From assembly GCA_016648135.1 (NCBI GenBank), contig JADDOH010004276.1, forward strand, positions 177,490 to 241,489: a stretch of DNA of 64,000 nt. The letters run 5' to 3'. Shown here in pieces: positions 21,045-32,059 of this stretch. Below the pieces are notes generated by a model. That model searched no databases, was not told where the DNA came from, and was given only the letters and a program-made list of their open reading frames with translations. Each line of letters begins with the position of its first letter. Positions within the stretch are counted from its first letter, which is position 1. The stretch comes from Agrypnia vestita. Its lineage: Eukaryota > Arthropoda > Insecta > Trichoptera > Phryganeidae. Both the position numbers and the translations under genes were made by a program.

Positions 21045-21575
21045 AAAAATTTCAGAACACAGCACTGCATTTTGTCCCAGGTACATCATTAATCAAGATG
21101 TAGGTATTATAGATGTCTGATAGAGACGAAATTATATTTTTTGTAGGAAAGTAGTTATGGAAGTCTTTGCGTGTTCATAGGGCTTACGACCTACGTACGG
21201 CTGGCTTAAATGATCACTTTACACAATGTAACGTTCACATTTCCATCCATGATAGAATACCACATCTACCAAACTTTTGGATGTTGTATATATTTTGAGT
21301 TTTTACAACCCGTTTCATATGTATGCGTGACTGGCATCCAAAGCTTTTTCATTCCCAAACAGATGTCACTAACGAGATATCTATTTTGTTTGGAATTTTT
21401 AAGCAATATCCTTTATGCGTGTATGTAATGAGATTCTTCCGGATTGTTAGCATTACCTACACTAGAATATGCCTGAATATTTTGAGGTTTTTCAAATTTT
21501 TCAGAACACAGTAACGGATTTTGTCCCAGGGACATCATTAATCAAGATATATTATAGTTGTCTAATAGAGACGAC
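21045..21575. repeat. Segment bounded by ~85-bp direct repeats
   Basis: 21045-21135 and 21490-21575 are similar (cagaacacag, ttttgtcccagg, acatcattaatcaagat, tagagacga). The enclosed part around 21145-21245 resembles 35795-35885 (ggcttaagtgatca, ataatgtaacgttcac). Direct terminal repeats of this length could be remnants of an LTR or a tandem duplication. Short frames inside are not recognisable. Confidence 0.5.
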
Positions 21576-21689
21576 CTTAAAAAAAATTAAATGATATTTC
21601 AGGCGTTTTCTAGTGTCATGCTAATAATATGGAAGAATCTCATTACACACATAATAAAGGATATTAAAAATTGCAATCAAAAATAGATA

Positions 21690-21775
21690 TCTGTGCGAAA
21701 GAAGACTGCGGCGCTCCATCCTCTCTGCCTACCCTGCGAGAAAGCGGCGTGATGATATGTTAGTTAGTCAATATG
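21690..21775 (+). pseudogene. Non-LTR C-terminal tail, short copy
   Basis: Translates to RRSILSAYPARKRRDD, matching the tail at 6190-6362, and again ends with a GTTAGTTAGT-like run. Confidence 0.5.
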
Positions 21776-21924
21776 TAGTAGCGGAAACATCAACTTTAAT
21801 TTAATTTTCTGACACTTTGGATGAGTTTAAGAACAACATTAGTATTAATTTTATAAAATATTCATCACATCCAAATTGGCGATGTGTACTGTAAGTTTAT
21901 AGAACTCAATAATTACGCCAAAGT

Positions 21925-22085
21925 AATTGGATAACTGGATAGCGTAACTGGATAACGCGCCTGCCCCGGAAAGGAGGAGATCCGTGGTTCGAATCCCGGT
22001 AGCAGCCAAATATTTTTTCGTAGATTTGATTTTTCTTTATGTCTTTCTAATTGATTAATTAATTTGGTTTTATATTTCACTGAAC
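21925..22085 (+). mobile_element. tRNA-Arg-derived SINE, copy B
   Basis: The tRNA-like head (about 21935-22007) contains TGGATAACGCGCC, CCCCGGAA in the anticodon region and GGTTCGAATCCC; the tail has ATTTTTTCGTAG and TCTAATTGATTAAT. The D-arm part is partially duplicated (tggataactggatagcgtaa). It shares head and tail with copy A at 5150-5335. Confidence 0.7.
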
Positions 22086-22559
22086 TTTGTTCTGAAAAAA
22101 TTGCAAATTCACAATAAGAATGTGTTCTTGAGACTTCTATAATTTATCTTAATTAATATATCAATATGTTTATTTATTCAGAACAGCTACATTATATATA
22201 TGTATATAAATATAAATATTTTTTTTCAATTGATTCAGCAAGATTGTACAGCGTTTTTTATTGGATTTTTTTTGAAATTTCAATGTAATTTTGAAATTTC
22301 AATGTAATAGTTAAAGAACATTTAAGATGTCTGAATAATCATGGTTTTTCTGAATTTTCAAATCATTTATTTGAAAATGATCACGGTTTTGATAAAAATT
22401 TAGGACTTTTTATTTTACACATAAATAATTTTGGTCTGAAATTGAATAATTTTGAATCATTAGAAATTAGTAATGCATGTAATAGTAAAGAAAATATTAT
22501 TAATATTCAATTAAATTTAACAACCAGCCCAATTCTAAAATTTTTTCCAATAATTGCGA

Positions 22560-23035
22560 GTAATCAAGAACTTCACTAATAATATTTAAAAATAATTTTT
22601 CATATAAAAGAAGTAGATACTCGTATATACAAATAAAATAATCAATATTTTTTACATTATATTTATTATAATGAAATTATGTGGATTTTTCCATGTGTCG
22701 CTTTTTTTCTAGAATTTCATTTCAGCTGAGTGCGGATAGTGATGTGACACGCGGTTCCGAGCTCTTTTCAGATACATGTAGTTGTGCCCAGACAGACGAA
22801 GAAAACTTTGATACAAGAAATTATGGACACAGTGCACAACGTTCTGCTTTCATTTCTCAAATTGAAAATTTTTGTACACAAGCTGCCAACAGAAGGATCT
22901 TAAATGTCGTCTCGGGAAAGTAAATGAAGGTTTCCAACTGGCGACTGATATCGAGCGGCTTATGTTATTTTATTTACCTTTGCCATATCGTGATAGAAAT
23001 TATCCGTACCCAGCTATGTTTTCAACCATGTTATA
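22560..23035. other. Unassigned; one weak exon-like open stretch
   Basis: 22735-22922 on the plus strand follows a tttcatttcag acceptor-like sequence and stays open for 62 codons to a TAA (contains CSCAQTDEENFDTRNYGHSA). Codon composition is plausible but there is no family match and no supporting neighbour. Confidence 0.2.
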
Positions 23036-24555
23036 TTAAGAGGCCCCAGTACACGATTTTCGTATTTGCTTTCGATTTGCTAAATTTAACGTAAACTTAT
23101 TAAATTACTTTGCAAAACCCCTAGCTAAACAGGCTTTTAATCAATTTTATTATGTTAGATCCATTTACTCTTGAAGCATTTCCTTAAAAAAATATGAACA
23201 AATATATTGTTATAACATCAAAAAATTATAACTCCGAAACACCATTTCAGTTTTCATGCAATAGAGTTATCTTTGGTACACTTATTCTCTATATTTTCAA
23301 ATAAAGACCATATATTTTATTTACAAATTGATTGTATAAAGTTTGAAAAAGAAGTGGTGCTATTCAGACATTAATATTTTTTGACAAGGTTAAATATATC
23401 GTTTTAAAAAAGACAAAAATGAAACGTTCTGTTTGCTATATTGCAGTATCCATAAAACCATTAAAACATAGATTATTTTAATAAAATTTTACATGTTTTC
23501 TAAGAAAATTTTACTGTCATTAATATAAAAATATTCATAAAATTATATCTTATACTCAAGAATTCGAAATAATTAAATCGTCAAAATTTCTAAACATATT
23601 TGTTTAGAAATATATAATTTTAAAATTTATTCATCAGGTTCCGTATTTTTTAAATACGTATATCTAAATTATTGAAGCAATTCATAAATTGCTCCACTTT
23701 GTGGCCCTTTTATGACTGAATGGCCTCGTGAGATGTCTTTTTTTCTCAATAATATTACAAAGTAAACGACTAACCTAAACTAATCGAAGTTATTGCGAAA
23801 TCTGATAACTTGTTTACTTACAATTTATATTTAAAAAAAACGTGTTTTTTAAAAATTGTTAATTTTTGTGTTTCTTTTCCAATCGTTTTTAAATATTTGA
23901 CACCTTTTTTTCTTGAATAAATTAAAAAAATACACATTATTATTATAAAATTAATACAAAAATAAATCAAAAACTCATTCTAAATTTCAGATTTCAGCTA
24001 TTTAATCAAGTAACTGCGTATGCTGTCATAAATACCTTGCGTCTCGATTGTATATACGTATATATCGTATAATCAGGAATATCGACAAAGATTTTTTTTT
24101 TTCAATTTAAAATAATTATATGTATTGTTTTGATCATTGTAGTAAAACAGTTGTCGACCATGTAAAAAGAGAAAAGAAATTAAATATAAAAAATGTTTTT
24201 TTTAAAACATAAATTGTAGGTAAACAAACTGACAGATTTTGAATTTTTTAAATAAGTTTAGGATACTATAATATTATTGGAAAAAATACATCTCACGAGG
24301 CCATTCAGCCATAAAAGGCCAACAAAGAGGAAAATTTTTCTTCTTATTTAAAACATCGTGTGTTTGGTAATTTATTAATTCATTAAATAATTTAATTTGT
24401 GTCATTTTAACAAGATATCTGTATTTAAGATATATAAAACTTGATGAATAAATTTTAAAATGATATATTTTCATACAAAAATGTGATAAAAAACACAAGA
24501 AAAGATACGAGAAAAAATGTGAAATTTTCTCACATTGCCGGACTATCGCCTTAAG
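23036..24555. mobile_element. TTAA-bounded repeat R9, possible piggyBac-type non-autonomous element
   Basis: The sequence is bounded by TTAA at 23036-23039 (then gaggccccagtacacga) and at 24552-24555 (preceded by ggactatcgcc). Sub-terminal parts are inverted: 23690-23740 (tgactgaatggcctcgtgag) against 24285-24320. A small palindrome TTTCTAAACA/TGTTTAGAAA lies near 23590-23610. It has no transposase. A partial relative is at 2370-2800. TTAA targets are typical of piggyBac, but the two ends are only loosely alike. Confidence 0.4.
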
Positions 24556-24774
24556 GAATTTTAATCAGTTAAAGCAATTTAAATGGGAATAAAATATTTT
24601 TACTACCTTAAATGGTTATATAGGTGTATTAGCGAATCAATAATGTAGGAGAACTGTAAGTGATTTAATTTGTCTGTAAAAAAATATTAACGGTATGTTG
24701 GACTCCCTTAGATATTACAAATGATTACACAGAATACCTGGGTGGTATGTTTCGCGACAGGGCGAACCATTTTA

Positions 24775-25272
24775 TGTAGTTATTTAGAAAACATTAATAA
24801 CCTCGCAGGGCTATATTTCTGCCTTGATTACGAGTCCAAAATGTTCAAGTAACCATGACCTAATATCAATAGTTATGGAGATATGCGACATCAAAGTTTG
24901 CATTTTTTTTCAACATTTCTTACTTATTTTTGTGAAACGTTGGACTAAAATAACAGTAAATTTTATCAAATATGAAAAATGCACTCCCTTTCATACAAGT
25001 CAAATAAAATAATGAAAACCTTCAAATTCCGATTGGAATTTTTTCAGGGTTTTATCATTTTATTCAACTTGTATTGAAACAAATGAAGTTTTCGTAATCG
25101 ATATAAGTTTCTGTAATGATAGATATTTTACAAAAAATAAATTATATCTTTGTTGTCGCATATCTCCATAACTGTTGATGAAGGTCACAGTTGCTCGAAC
25201 ATTTTCGTGTCATAATCAAGGCAGGAATATAGTCCTGCAAGGTTTTAAATGTTTTCCAAATAACCCTGTATA
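24775..25272. mobile_element. Fold-back repeat R1, best copy
   Basis: A nearly symmetrical inverted repeat of about 500 bp. Left arm: tatttagaaaacattaataa, gcagggctatatttctgcct, atatgcgacatcaaagtttg. The right arm is the complement of each in reverse order, ending at ccaaataaccctgtatat. Centre: gtcaaataaaataatgaaaa and its counterpart. It is non-coding. Relatives lie at 1430-1700, 3018-3455 and 36247-36605. Confidence 0.75.
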
Positions 25273-25299
25273 TAGATTGCACCATCTAGGTAATAAATA

Positions 25300-26990
25300 T
25301 AGCTCTGTCGAGATATTTAATGCTCGCACACTTTAAACATATAAAAGACAAATCCACTTACCTTCTATTTTGAACGCTATCACCGAAACGATGAATTATA
25401 CTGCCTTTGTAGATCTGTGTAAAAATCAAAACCCGTTTATTATTTTGACGTTTGATTGAACAATATTTATTAACTCGGCTGGAGAGCAGTCTCTTAAAGG
25501 ATCAAGTTGGTCCTTATTTATGTACAAACCCTCATAATGGCGAAATTAATTATTCAAGGAATAATTCTATCTTGCCCCCAAAGAAAGTTGAGCCATTCTT
25601 TCCTACAAAGTTGATTAATATTTTCTAAATTTAAAACGCCCGAGGACCTTTCACAAAATTTGCAGCAGTGAAAATTTAAAGACGCTTCTTCATCCGTGGC
25701 GGTTTCCTTTGTGCCTTTGAAAACCTGACTTCAACATAAATCTGCGTATTGTATATTTATAAATGGGTAAAGATAAAACTAGACATTAAAAAATGAAAAC
25801 TAAATCTAACCGTGAGTAAGATGTTTATGGATACTAAAATTATGTAGTCACTATGGTTGCGTATTTGGTCACCTTTTCGTGGCACATTTTTATGAGACGA
25901 CTTTAGTATCACATTTTAAAAAGGGTGGGGGGGAGGCATTTTTCAGTGACACTAACTAACTACCATCGGCTCGTTAGCTCGTCGTGTTGAGACTCTCAAC
26001 GGGACTTTTTATTGCTATCTCCTCTTATTCTCAAAATAAAAACTTCAATATCCCATGATAAAATAAGTGAGACATGTGTCATCAGACAAAAATCAATATT
26101 TCTATCATTATAATGGTAATATTGGCATTCTTGTAATGTTTGGACGATTTGGATTGAAATAAATTGAAATAAAATAAAAATTTCGTAATATTCCTATCAC
26201 AGTTATTATAATTTTATTTACACTAATATATCATATTATTCTGTCAGATAAATACTACATTTCGATTTTTTCCCAAAATATCGCATATAATATAATGATA
26301 TTTTCAAAAATATATATTTGCGTTTAATTCGTGTTACAATGTACTGACGGCACGCTCCCGATTATTAATTATTTCATATACTTAATATTCATCAATAGAA
26401 TATTATACAATAGCGGTCAAGACAAGTTAAGTAGCCAAGATAACGCAAACCAATGAGTATAGCCTCGACCATTTACCAGATGATCATTTTTTGGCAATTT
26501 TGTTTGTATATATATCCTACACATGTTCTCTGCCCGCCCCTACGGTGGATGTGCATCGATAGTTAAGTAGTACTCGAGTAATTACAATCGTCCTCCGTAT
26601 CTTATCTCGCCACCCACAATCAATACCCGGAGCGCAGTTGCCAGGTGACTATCTGGACTCCTGGAGCACAAAATGGCGGCATCCATTATCCCCGATATCC
26701 GACACTTTGCGTTGTCTATTGGGAGAGAGGTTCTCAGAAGCGAGTGCCGCTGCTACAGTGCTTCCCGCATCTAGCAACAGGTGACGGATTCTTTATTATT
26801 ATTATTATGCTTTGTTATAGACTTCATTGAAAACACCGTAATAAATTTTGGATCGTTGAAATTATCAAAACTGCCGAGTCAGTCTTTATCTATTGTATTG
26901 TGTGTGGAGACTTATGTCCATCTTCTTCGCTACAAACGTGTCGCTTTGAATGTAGGACTCCCTGACTAGTTATTTGATAGTTCTTGAATG
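25300..26990. other. No convincing gene
   Basis: Mostly AT-rich. 26560-26790 is GC-richer; an ATG with good context at 26673 (caaaATGGCG) opens a 33-codon frame that stops at 26772, eight bases before a cag/gtgacg donor-like site. It is insufficient for a gene call. Confidence 0.4.
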
Positions 26991-26997
26991 TATTTAC

Positions 26998-27320
26998 GCA
27001 ATTTTTATTACTCCCTTTCTTTTTACTCGTAGCGTCTGCGGTTTGTTGTCTGCCGGAAAATTTTTGGATCGATTTTTAACCCTTTTCCCGTGATCCAATC
27101 GAGCTGAAACTATGCAGGCAGACTCGTGGCGGCGATAAAAATGATCTAACAAATTTTCGTTTAATTTTTTTTTTGTAATTATAGTATAATTTTGGATTTT
27201 ACGAAATTTTAATGGTTTTTTCAAATTGGAATCAATGCAAATGAGTAATGACCTCGACGAGTGCAGTAGGCACGAAACCTGATTCAATGAGAAAGGCAGT
27301 ATAATAAAAACTTGTTTTTT
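26998..27320 (-). mobile_element. MITE family R2, copy 2
   Basis: Reverse orientation relative to copy 1: TTTTTATTACTCCCTTTCT at the left and CAGTATAATAAAAA at the right, with the shared blocks ggatcgatttttaaccctttt and cacgaaacctgattcaatg. An R7 end (aactagctctgttacatcctg) follows immediately. Confidence 0.7.
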
Positions 27321-27784
27321 ATAGAAACTCACCTGCAAAGAATTGTGAACTAGCTCTGTTACATCCTGTAAATAATTTTCTTACATTATTCCATCCGTCT
27401 TTACGTCAGTCCATGTCGCTGAGCAACTATTAAATAGATGTCCACTTGCAATCGTTGTATTTTAATAACCAAAATACTATGTAAACAGGTTGACCATTGG
27501 AAAACGGTAATTTATTTGTCAAAATAATTTAGAATTTGGAATATTATTGATATTATACTAAGAGTAGGAATATTTTGGTTATCTCATTGCATACTCAGAA
27601 TATATTTATAGACTGGGGAAAGATAATATCTAATTTATTGATACATTTTTATTTTTCAAAAAGAATTAAATGCTATATTAACTGTGTACTTTCCGTTATT
27701 ATTTCTAGTATAAATATACATATTTAGTTTCTATAATATACCTGATGACGCAATAATAGTGTTTCTATTCAAGGAACAGTATTA

Positions 27785-28625
27785 TTGCATCATCATCATC
27801 TTCATCCCCTTGTCCTAGTAGGGTTGAAGGCCCAAAGACTCGACACGGTGTTTCCATGTTCCCCTGTCTTGCGCTGCTTCTGCATGAGTCAACAAGTCTC
27901 GATGTATTCTGTTTTCATACACATTTTTCTGTTGTTTCTTCCAGCTTAACTGGGGCGACCCACCGGCCGTCTTCCTTCCTGGGTCGCCAGGAGGAGTATT
28001 CTTGGTATTCGTTCCTCTGATATTTAACACATGTCCAAGCCATTTCATTTGTGATTTTTGTACAGCACTTCTTATTATGACCGTCAATGTGACTCCCGCT
28101 ACCCCCCTTAGAAAACTCATCTCGGCAGCCTGGATCCTTGCTCTCACTCTCTCCGTCAGGATGAAGATTTGATGGCCATATATTAGGGTAGGCCTGTACG
28201 CAGATTTTAAAACAGTCAGTTTTGTCTTGACACTAAGCTTGGATTATCACCGCACTATACAAAGTATATTCTTATTATTCACTATATTCTTCTATCTATT
28301 TCACTTTCCTGCTTCCCGTCTCTATAAAATTCCACCCCAAGGTATTAATTTGAAATTTTTCGACTTGCTTCGGCTGTGTCCCCTGTATGCTGATCGAGCA
28401 CTGCTCTTGGTCTCTTCCTACGATAATAACCTCTGTTTTGGCAGTACTAATCTTCATCCCTACTTGAGTGCACTCTTCATTGAAGGAGTTTATCCACTCT
28501 TGTAGGTCCTCTTGTGTGGGAGCCAGCTTTGCTATATCATTCGTGAAGAGTAAAGAATCTATCTCCACATCCTCGACTATGAGTCCATTGCCAATATAAA
28601 CACAATATCAGATAAGGAATGATCG
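27785..28625 (-). pseudogene. Non-LTR retrotransposon RT, C-terminal half
   Basis: Minus-strand pieces in order: EIDSLLFTNDIAKLAPTQED (RT motif C, with FTND where the catalytic box should read FADD), KTEVIIVGRD, then KLTVLKSAYRPTLIYGHQIF, RIQAAEMSFLRGVAGVTL, KWLGHVL, and the terminus AEAAQDRGTWKHRVESLG plus a stop. This is the palm-to-thumb and C-terminal region of an insect non-LTR polymerase. Frameshifts lie near 28300 and between 27960 and 28090, and one active-site Asp is lost. The family also has a tail copy at 18515-18606. The clade is not resolved. Confidence 0.75.
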
Positions 28626-28964
28626 TTGACTGGATAGAACCTGTCGCCATGAAAACGATTTTGAAGATGTAACGTAAATTCATTTCCATTTTATTTAATA
28701 ATAAAAGGTTATTAATTCTATATTTATTCGAAGTCATTAACGTTGTATTTAAATGATAATTCCTGCTTTAAGAAAATACTTGATTATGTTTTCATTTAAA
28801 TTAAGGCAAAAGGATGCGCAAAGAGCTATTACTGCAAGAAAATAACATTTTTAATATTGCCGGATCTTGTCTTATTTTCTCAAGTAGATTTTGTCATTCT
28901 CTTAAAACGAAACCGGGAAAACATTTCGTATAATATATTACACAATATTTAAATCTTCGTCTTC

Positions 28965-29800
28965 TTCCTCGTCAGCCTTCATCTCTACACTGCTGGATAT
29001 AGACCTCTTCTATATCCTTCCATCTTTCCTTGTTATTTGCTAGTTGTAGCCATTCCTTCCCCCCACAGCGGCTATATCGTCGGCCCATCTCTTTTGAGGT
29101 CTTTCGACGCCTCTTTTATTTTGCCAAGGTCTCCATTTCAGAACTCTGGGAATTTATCTTGTGGAATCTTGTGGAATCTTGCCTTGCAACATGTCCTGCT
29201 CATTGCCATTTTAACTTCATAACACGATCCGTGTTATGAAGTTAAAATGCTCCACTAGGCTTACGCCAAGCATGGATGGCCATCGTCTCCACTCCATACG
29301 TCATGTCTGGCAGTATTCACGATTCAAATGCTTTTCTTTTTAAGGTAATTGAGATCTCTTTGTTGTCGAAAATATGACTGAGTTTACCAAAAGCAGCCCA
29401 GCTCATTCCTATTCTTCTTGGCAACTCAACTGTTTGGTTTTCTTTGTCCATTTTTATCTTGTGTCCCAGATATAGATATATATTCATCTACTATTTCAAT
29501 ATTATTGTTTTTGATTGTGATGATTTTATTTTCTGGACTCAAATTTTTTGTTTCCTTTGTATTCATATTGAGACCAACTTTGCTCGAAGCCTCGTGTAGT
29601 TCTTTTATCATTATACTTAGTTCTTTGATGTCTTCACTAACAACTGCTATGTCATCAACAAATCAAGTGACTTAGCCATCTATCTTCACATCTATCCCAA
29701 TTCAGGGTCTTAAATACATCTTCTAAGGCTAACGTGAAGAGTTTAGGTGAGATTGTGTCATCTTGTCGGACACCTTTTTCTATTTTTATTTTCTCAATTC
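28965..29800 (-). pseudogene. Second non-LTR retrotransposon RT fragment
   Basis: The minus strand reads GVRQDDTISPKLFTLALEDV (RT motif B), then VSEDIKELSIMIKELHEASS, KVGLNMNTKETKNL, EIVDEYI, ENQTVELPRRIGMSWAAFGK and LKRKAFESWILPDMTYG. The motif order is that of RTE/Jockey-like polymerases. Several frameshifts are present, the FADD box is degraded, and an inverted duplication (29207-29249) interrupts the C-terminal part. Family different from the fragment just upstream. Confidence 0.75.
29207..29249. repeat. Perfect 20-bp snap-back palindrome inside RT remnant
   Basis: Arms 29207-29226 and 29230-29249 are exact complements around the loop atc. The inversion duplicates the local coding sequence cattttaacttcataacacg and breaks the frame. 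Confidence 0.9.
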
Positions 29801-29844
29801 AAGTGTCGTCGTCAATTATAACATTCAATATTTAAATAGCCAAC

Positions 29845-30260
29845 AAAAAGCACCAAAAAATTGTGTGTGAAAGTAAAAATGGAATTTGTAAGAATGTCAT
29901 TTCTGCAAGTGACGTGCGTGCAGTCCCACCTCACGTTAGATCCTTCGAAGAAACACAAAATTTACTTGACTACTAAAAAAAACTCGCAGACATGGGCGCA
30001 TATATAATTATACGGTTTCAGCAGGAAAGTTCACAGTACAGGAAGAGTTTTTTTTCGATTTGATTGGATCTAATAAACATATCTGATTCGCGCAAACAAG
30101 TGAGATAGAATAAACATTGACATGAAGAAATTAACTTTTTCTTAAGATAAGGATTTTTTGATTAACATTTGTTTTCTAAAATCTTTACTAATGTACAGCT
30201 TTTTTTATTGTATGCGCTGTATACCATTAAAGACAGTAATATCCAATTATGAAAATAGCA
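29845..30260. repeat. Dispersed repeat R6, copy 2
   Basis: Collinear with 6370-6840; see shared landmarks there. Follows the non-LTR fragment ending near 29800. Confidence 0.6.
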
Positions 30261-30494
30261 AAAGCAGCAATGTCCACTATTTGGTAGCAAACACAGCATT
30301 ATCCATAGTTAAAAGTTATGAGTGTTTATTTATGCACGTTTATAAAAGCAAAACTGAGCTGGCAATAGCTTTTAAAAACTTATTAACAATAATAATAATT
30401 TCATAGAATCCAGGGATTGAGTAGTGGCAGGTTTTTTGTATTTATTAAAGAGTTAATTTATTATTATGGTCATTGGACATATGTATTTAAGTGT

Positions 30495-31005
30495 TAAATA
30501 AACTGGATATTTTATACGAACCGTTTGTTTTACAGAGAAGCAAATCTCGACGTTTCGCTGAAGTCTTATTCAGCTTCATCTGCAGAGCGTCCTATCACGG
30601 CGGAGGTGTAGACTGAACTGATTATTTCTTTCGAGGTCGTAAATTATATGCACTTTGTTGTGGAGTGTTCACTTCTACGATAGAGGTCGCCAGTGTGCAA
30701 TATGTACTAATTACATCTTCGGGCTTTTCTGCGACGTCTCTTCATTAAAGGTGGAATCAAAGTCGTGAGAACAGGGCCCCAAATACTTGAACGTTTGTAA
30801 CTGTCGTCTCTATTGAAATTGGGATGTTTGTATATTTCAATGGACCCTCTCACTAATCTAAGTAATGGTGCGGTTCTGTTGATAAGATTTTTGTCTTGTC
30901 AAATCTGATGAAGTGACTGAAATTCCCTTCGGATGCATGTTCGTAGATTGCCGATTTACTGGATTTATTATTTTTAATTGCCCCAGTAAATTTTTATTTT
31001 TTGTA
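30495..31005 (-). mobile_element. Penelope-like element copy B, 5'-truncated
   Basis: About 500 bp matching the low-coordinate end of copy A (44300-44790) in the same orientation: terminal ggatattttatacgaacc, then gagaagcaaatctcgacgtt, then the C-terminal ORF region with ttgtatatttcaatgga and cggttctgttgataagatt. The end carries, on the minus strand, CAGATGA, A, stem GCTGAA/TTCAGC, GAAAC. The homology stops abruptly near 31005, where reverse transcription presumably ended. Confidence 0.8.
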
Positions 31006-31445
31006 TTTATCTCAGAAACACCTCTGTGGTATATTGCTGACTTTGTTTTTATACCCACAGATTAATAATCTACTTCCGTGTGTATTCGTCCGACGTTGGT
31101 TGTCCTGTATTGTGATTTTGTTAAAGTGTAAGTTGACAACTTATTAACTTTAATTGTCAGTTGTAAATTGTGTAAAAATAAACAGTAAACTGAGCATTTT
31201 CTGTGGATTCTTAACTCAAACGCTCATGTCACCTTGTGTTTTCTTCGAAAAGCGTCTATGTATCCATTACATAAAATAATTCCGAGAATAATTATACAGA
31301 GCCATTTGTATTCTAGTAATCCAATATATTTTTCATATGGATAGCAAAGGAGCAAACACGAGTTTACTTGGTGCGCAAACTGTTAAAACAGAAACATCTC
31401 ATCTTTCACTTATTTTGCAACCCTGGTACATAGTGTGTAATTTAA

Positions 31446-32052
31446 AGGTGGAAACATACTACTAAAACGTGACGTGTCGACACTTGTTGCGAATCATGCA
31501 CATATACAACACACTTTGCTAGGATCACAGAAGGACGGAAGTGTATTAACGTGGCCATGGATTTACTATTTAAAGACGAACTCGATGAAGATTTTGAAGA
31601 ATTGCAGATTTTAGGGATATATTTTATAGAGAAACAGTCGAATAAAAATTTTTCTTTCGCAAGCATTATTTCTAATACTACGATCACGGTATTGGCCTGA
31701 ACTCACATCATAAAACACTGGGTACCGTTTCACAAATTCTATTAATTACTCATCCGACATTTTAAACAAAACCTAACAAAAAATATCCATAAACCAAGAA
31801 TGTTCTCGAAAGACTGACGCGTGGTGTCGGGTGTTATCAGGAAACACACCGCGTGCGATGCATCGGGTGGCGTGTGTGCTCCTCTCCCGGCAACACGCCG
31901 ATCTGAATCGACTGAATGTTACCGCGTGGGTTTGCGTTTCATCGCGTGGCGTATTATCTATTTATATCTGACTATATTAAATATATGAGATTGATAAGTA
32001 CTGACATGCGTGGCGTGGCGTGGCGTCGCGTTTTAGTAGTATGTTTCAACCT
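31446..32052 (+). mobile_element. PIF/Harbinger-type non-autonomous element
   Basis: Inverted ends of about 28 bp: AGGTGGAAACATACTACTAA at 31446 and its near-complement (GTTTTAGTAGTATGTTTCAA then CCT) ending at 32052. The flanks TAA and CAA would be a 3-bp target duplication with one change. It is 607 bp long. It keeps the first codons of an ORF (31557-31700) and GC-rich sub-terminal sequence with gtggcgtggcgtggc repeats. Confidence 0.65.
31557..31700 (+). pseudogene. PIF/Harbinger transposase, N-terminal stub
   Basis: The frame starts MDLLFKDELDEDFEELQ and ends in a stop after 47 codons. An acidic start of this kind, followed by a long divergence, is common in insect PIF/ALP1-like transposases. 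The DDE domain is deleted. Confidence 0.45.
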
Positions 32053-32059
32053 CAACTCT

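Noticed and set aside
22735..22922. Terminal exon with TAA stop on the plus strand
   Set aside because: Only a weak acceptor and an anonymous 62-residue frame; no partner exon or recognised motif.
26673..26774. GC-rich exon starting caaaATGGCG
   Set aside because: The frame ends in TAG after 33 codons, just before the apparent donor, so it cannot be a normal coding first exon; no protein similarity recognised.
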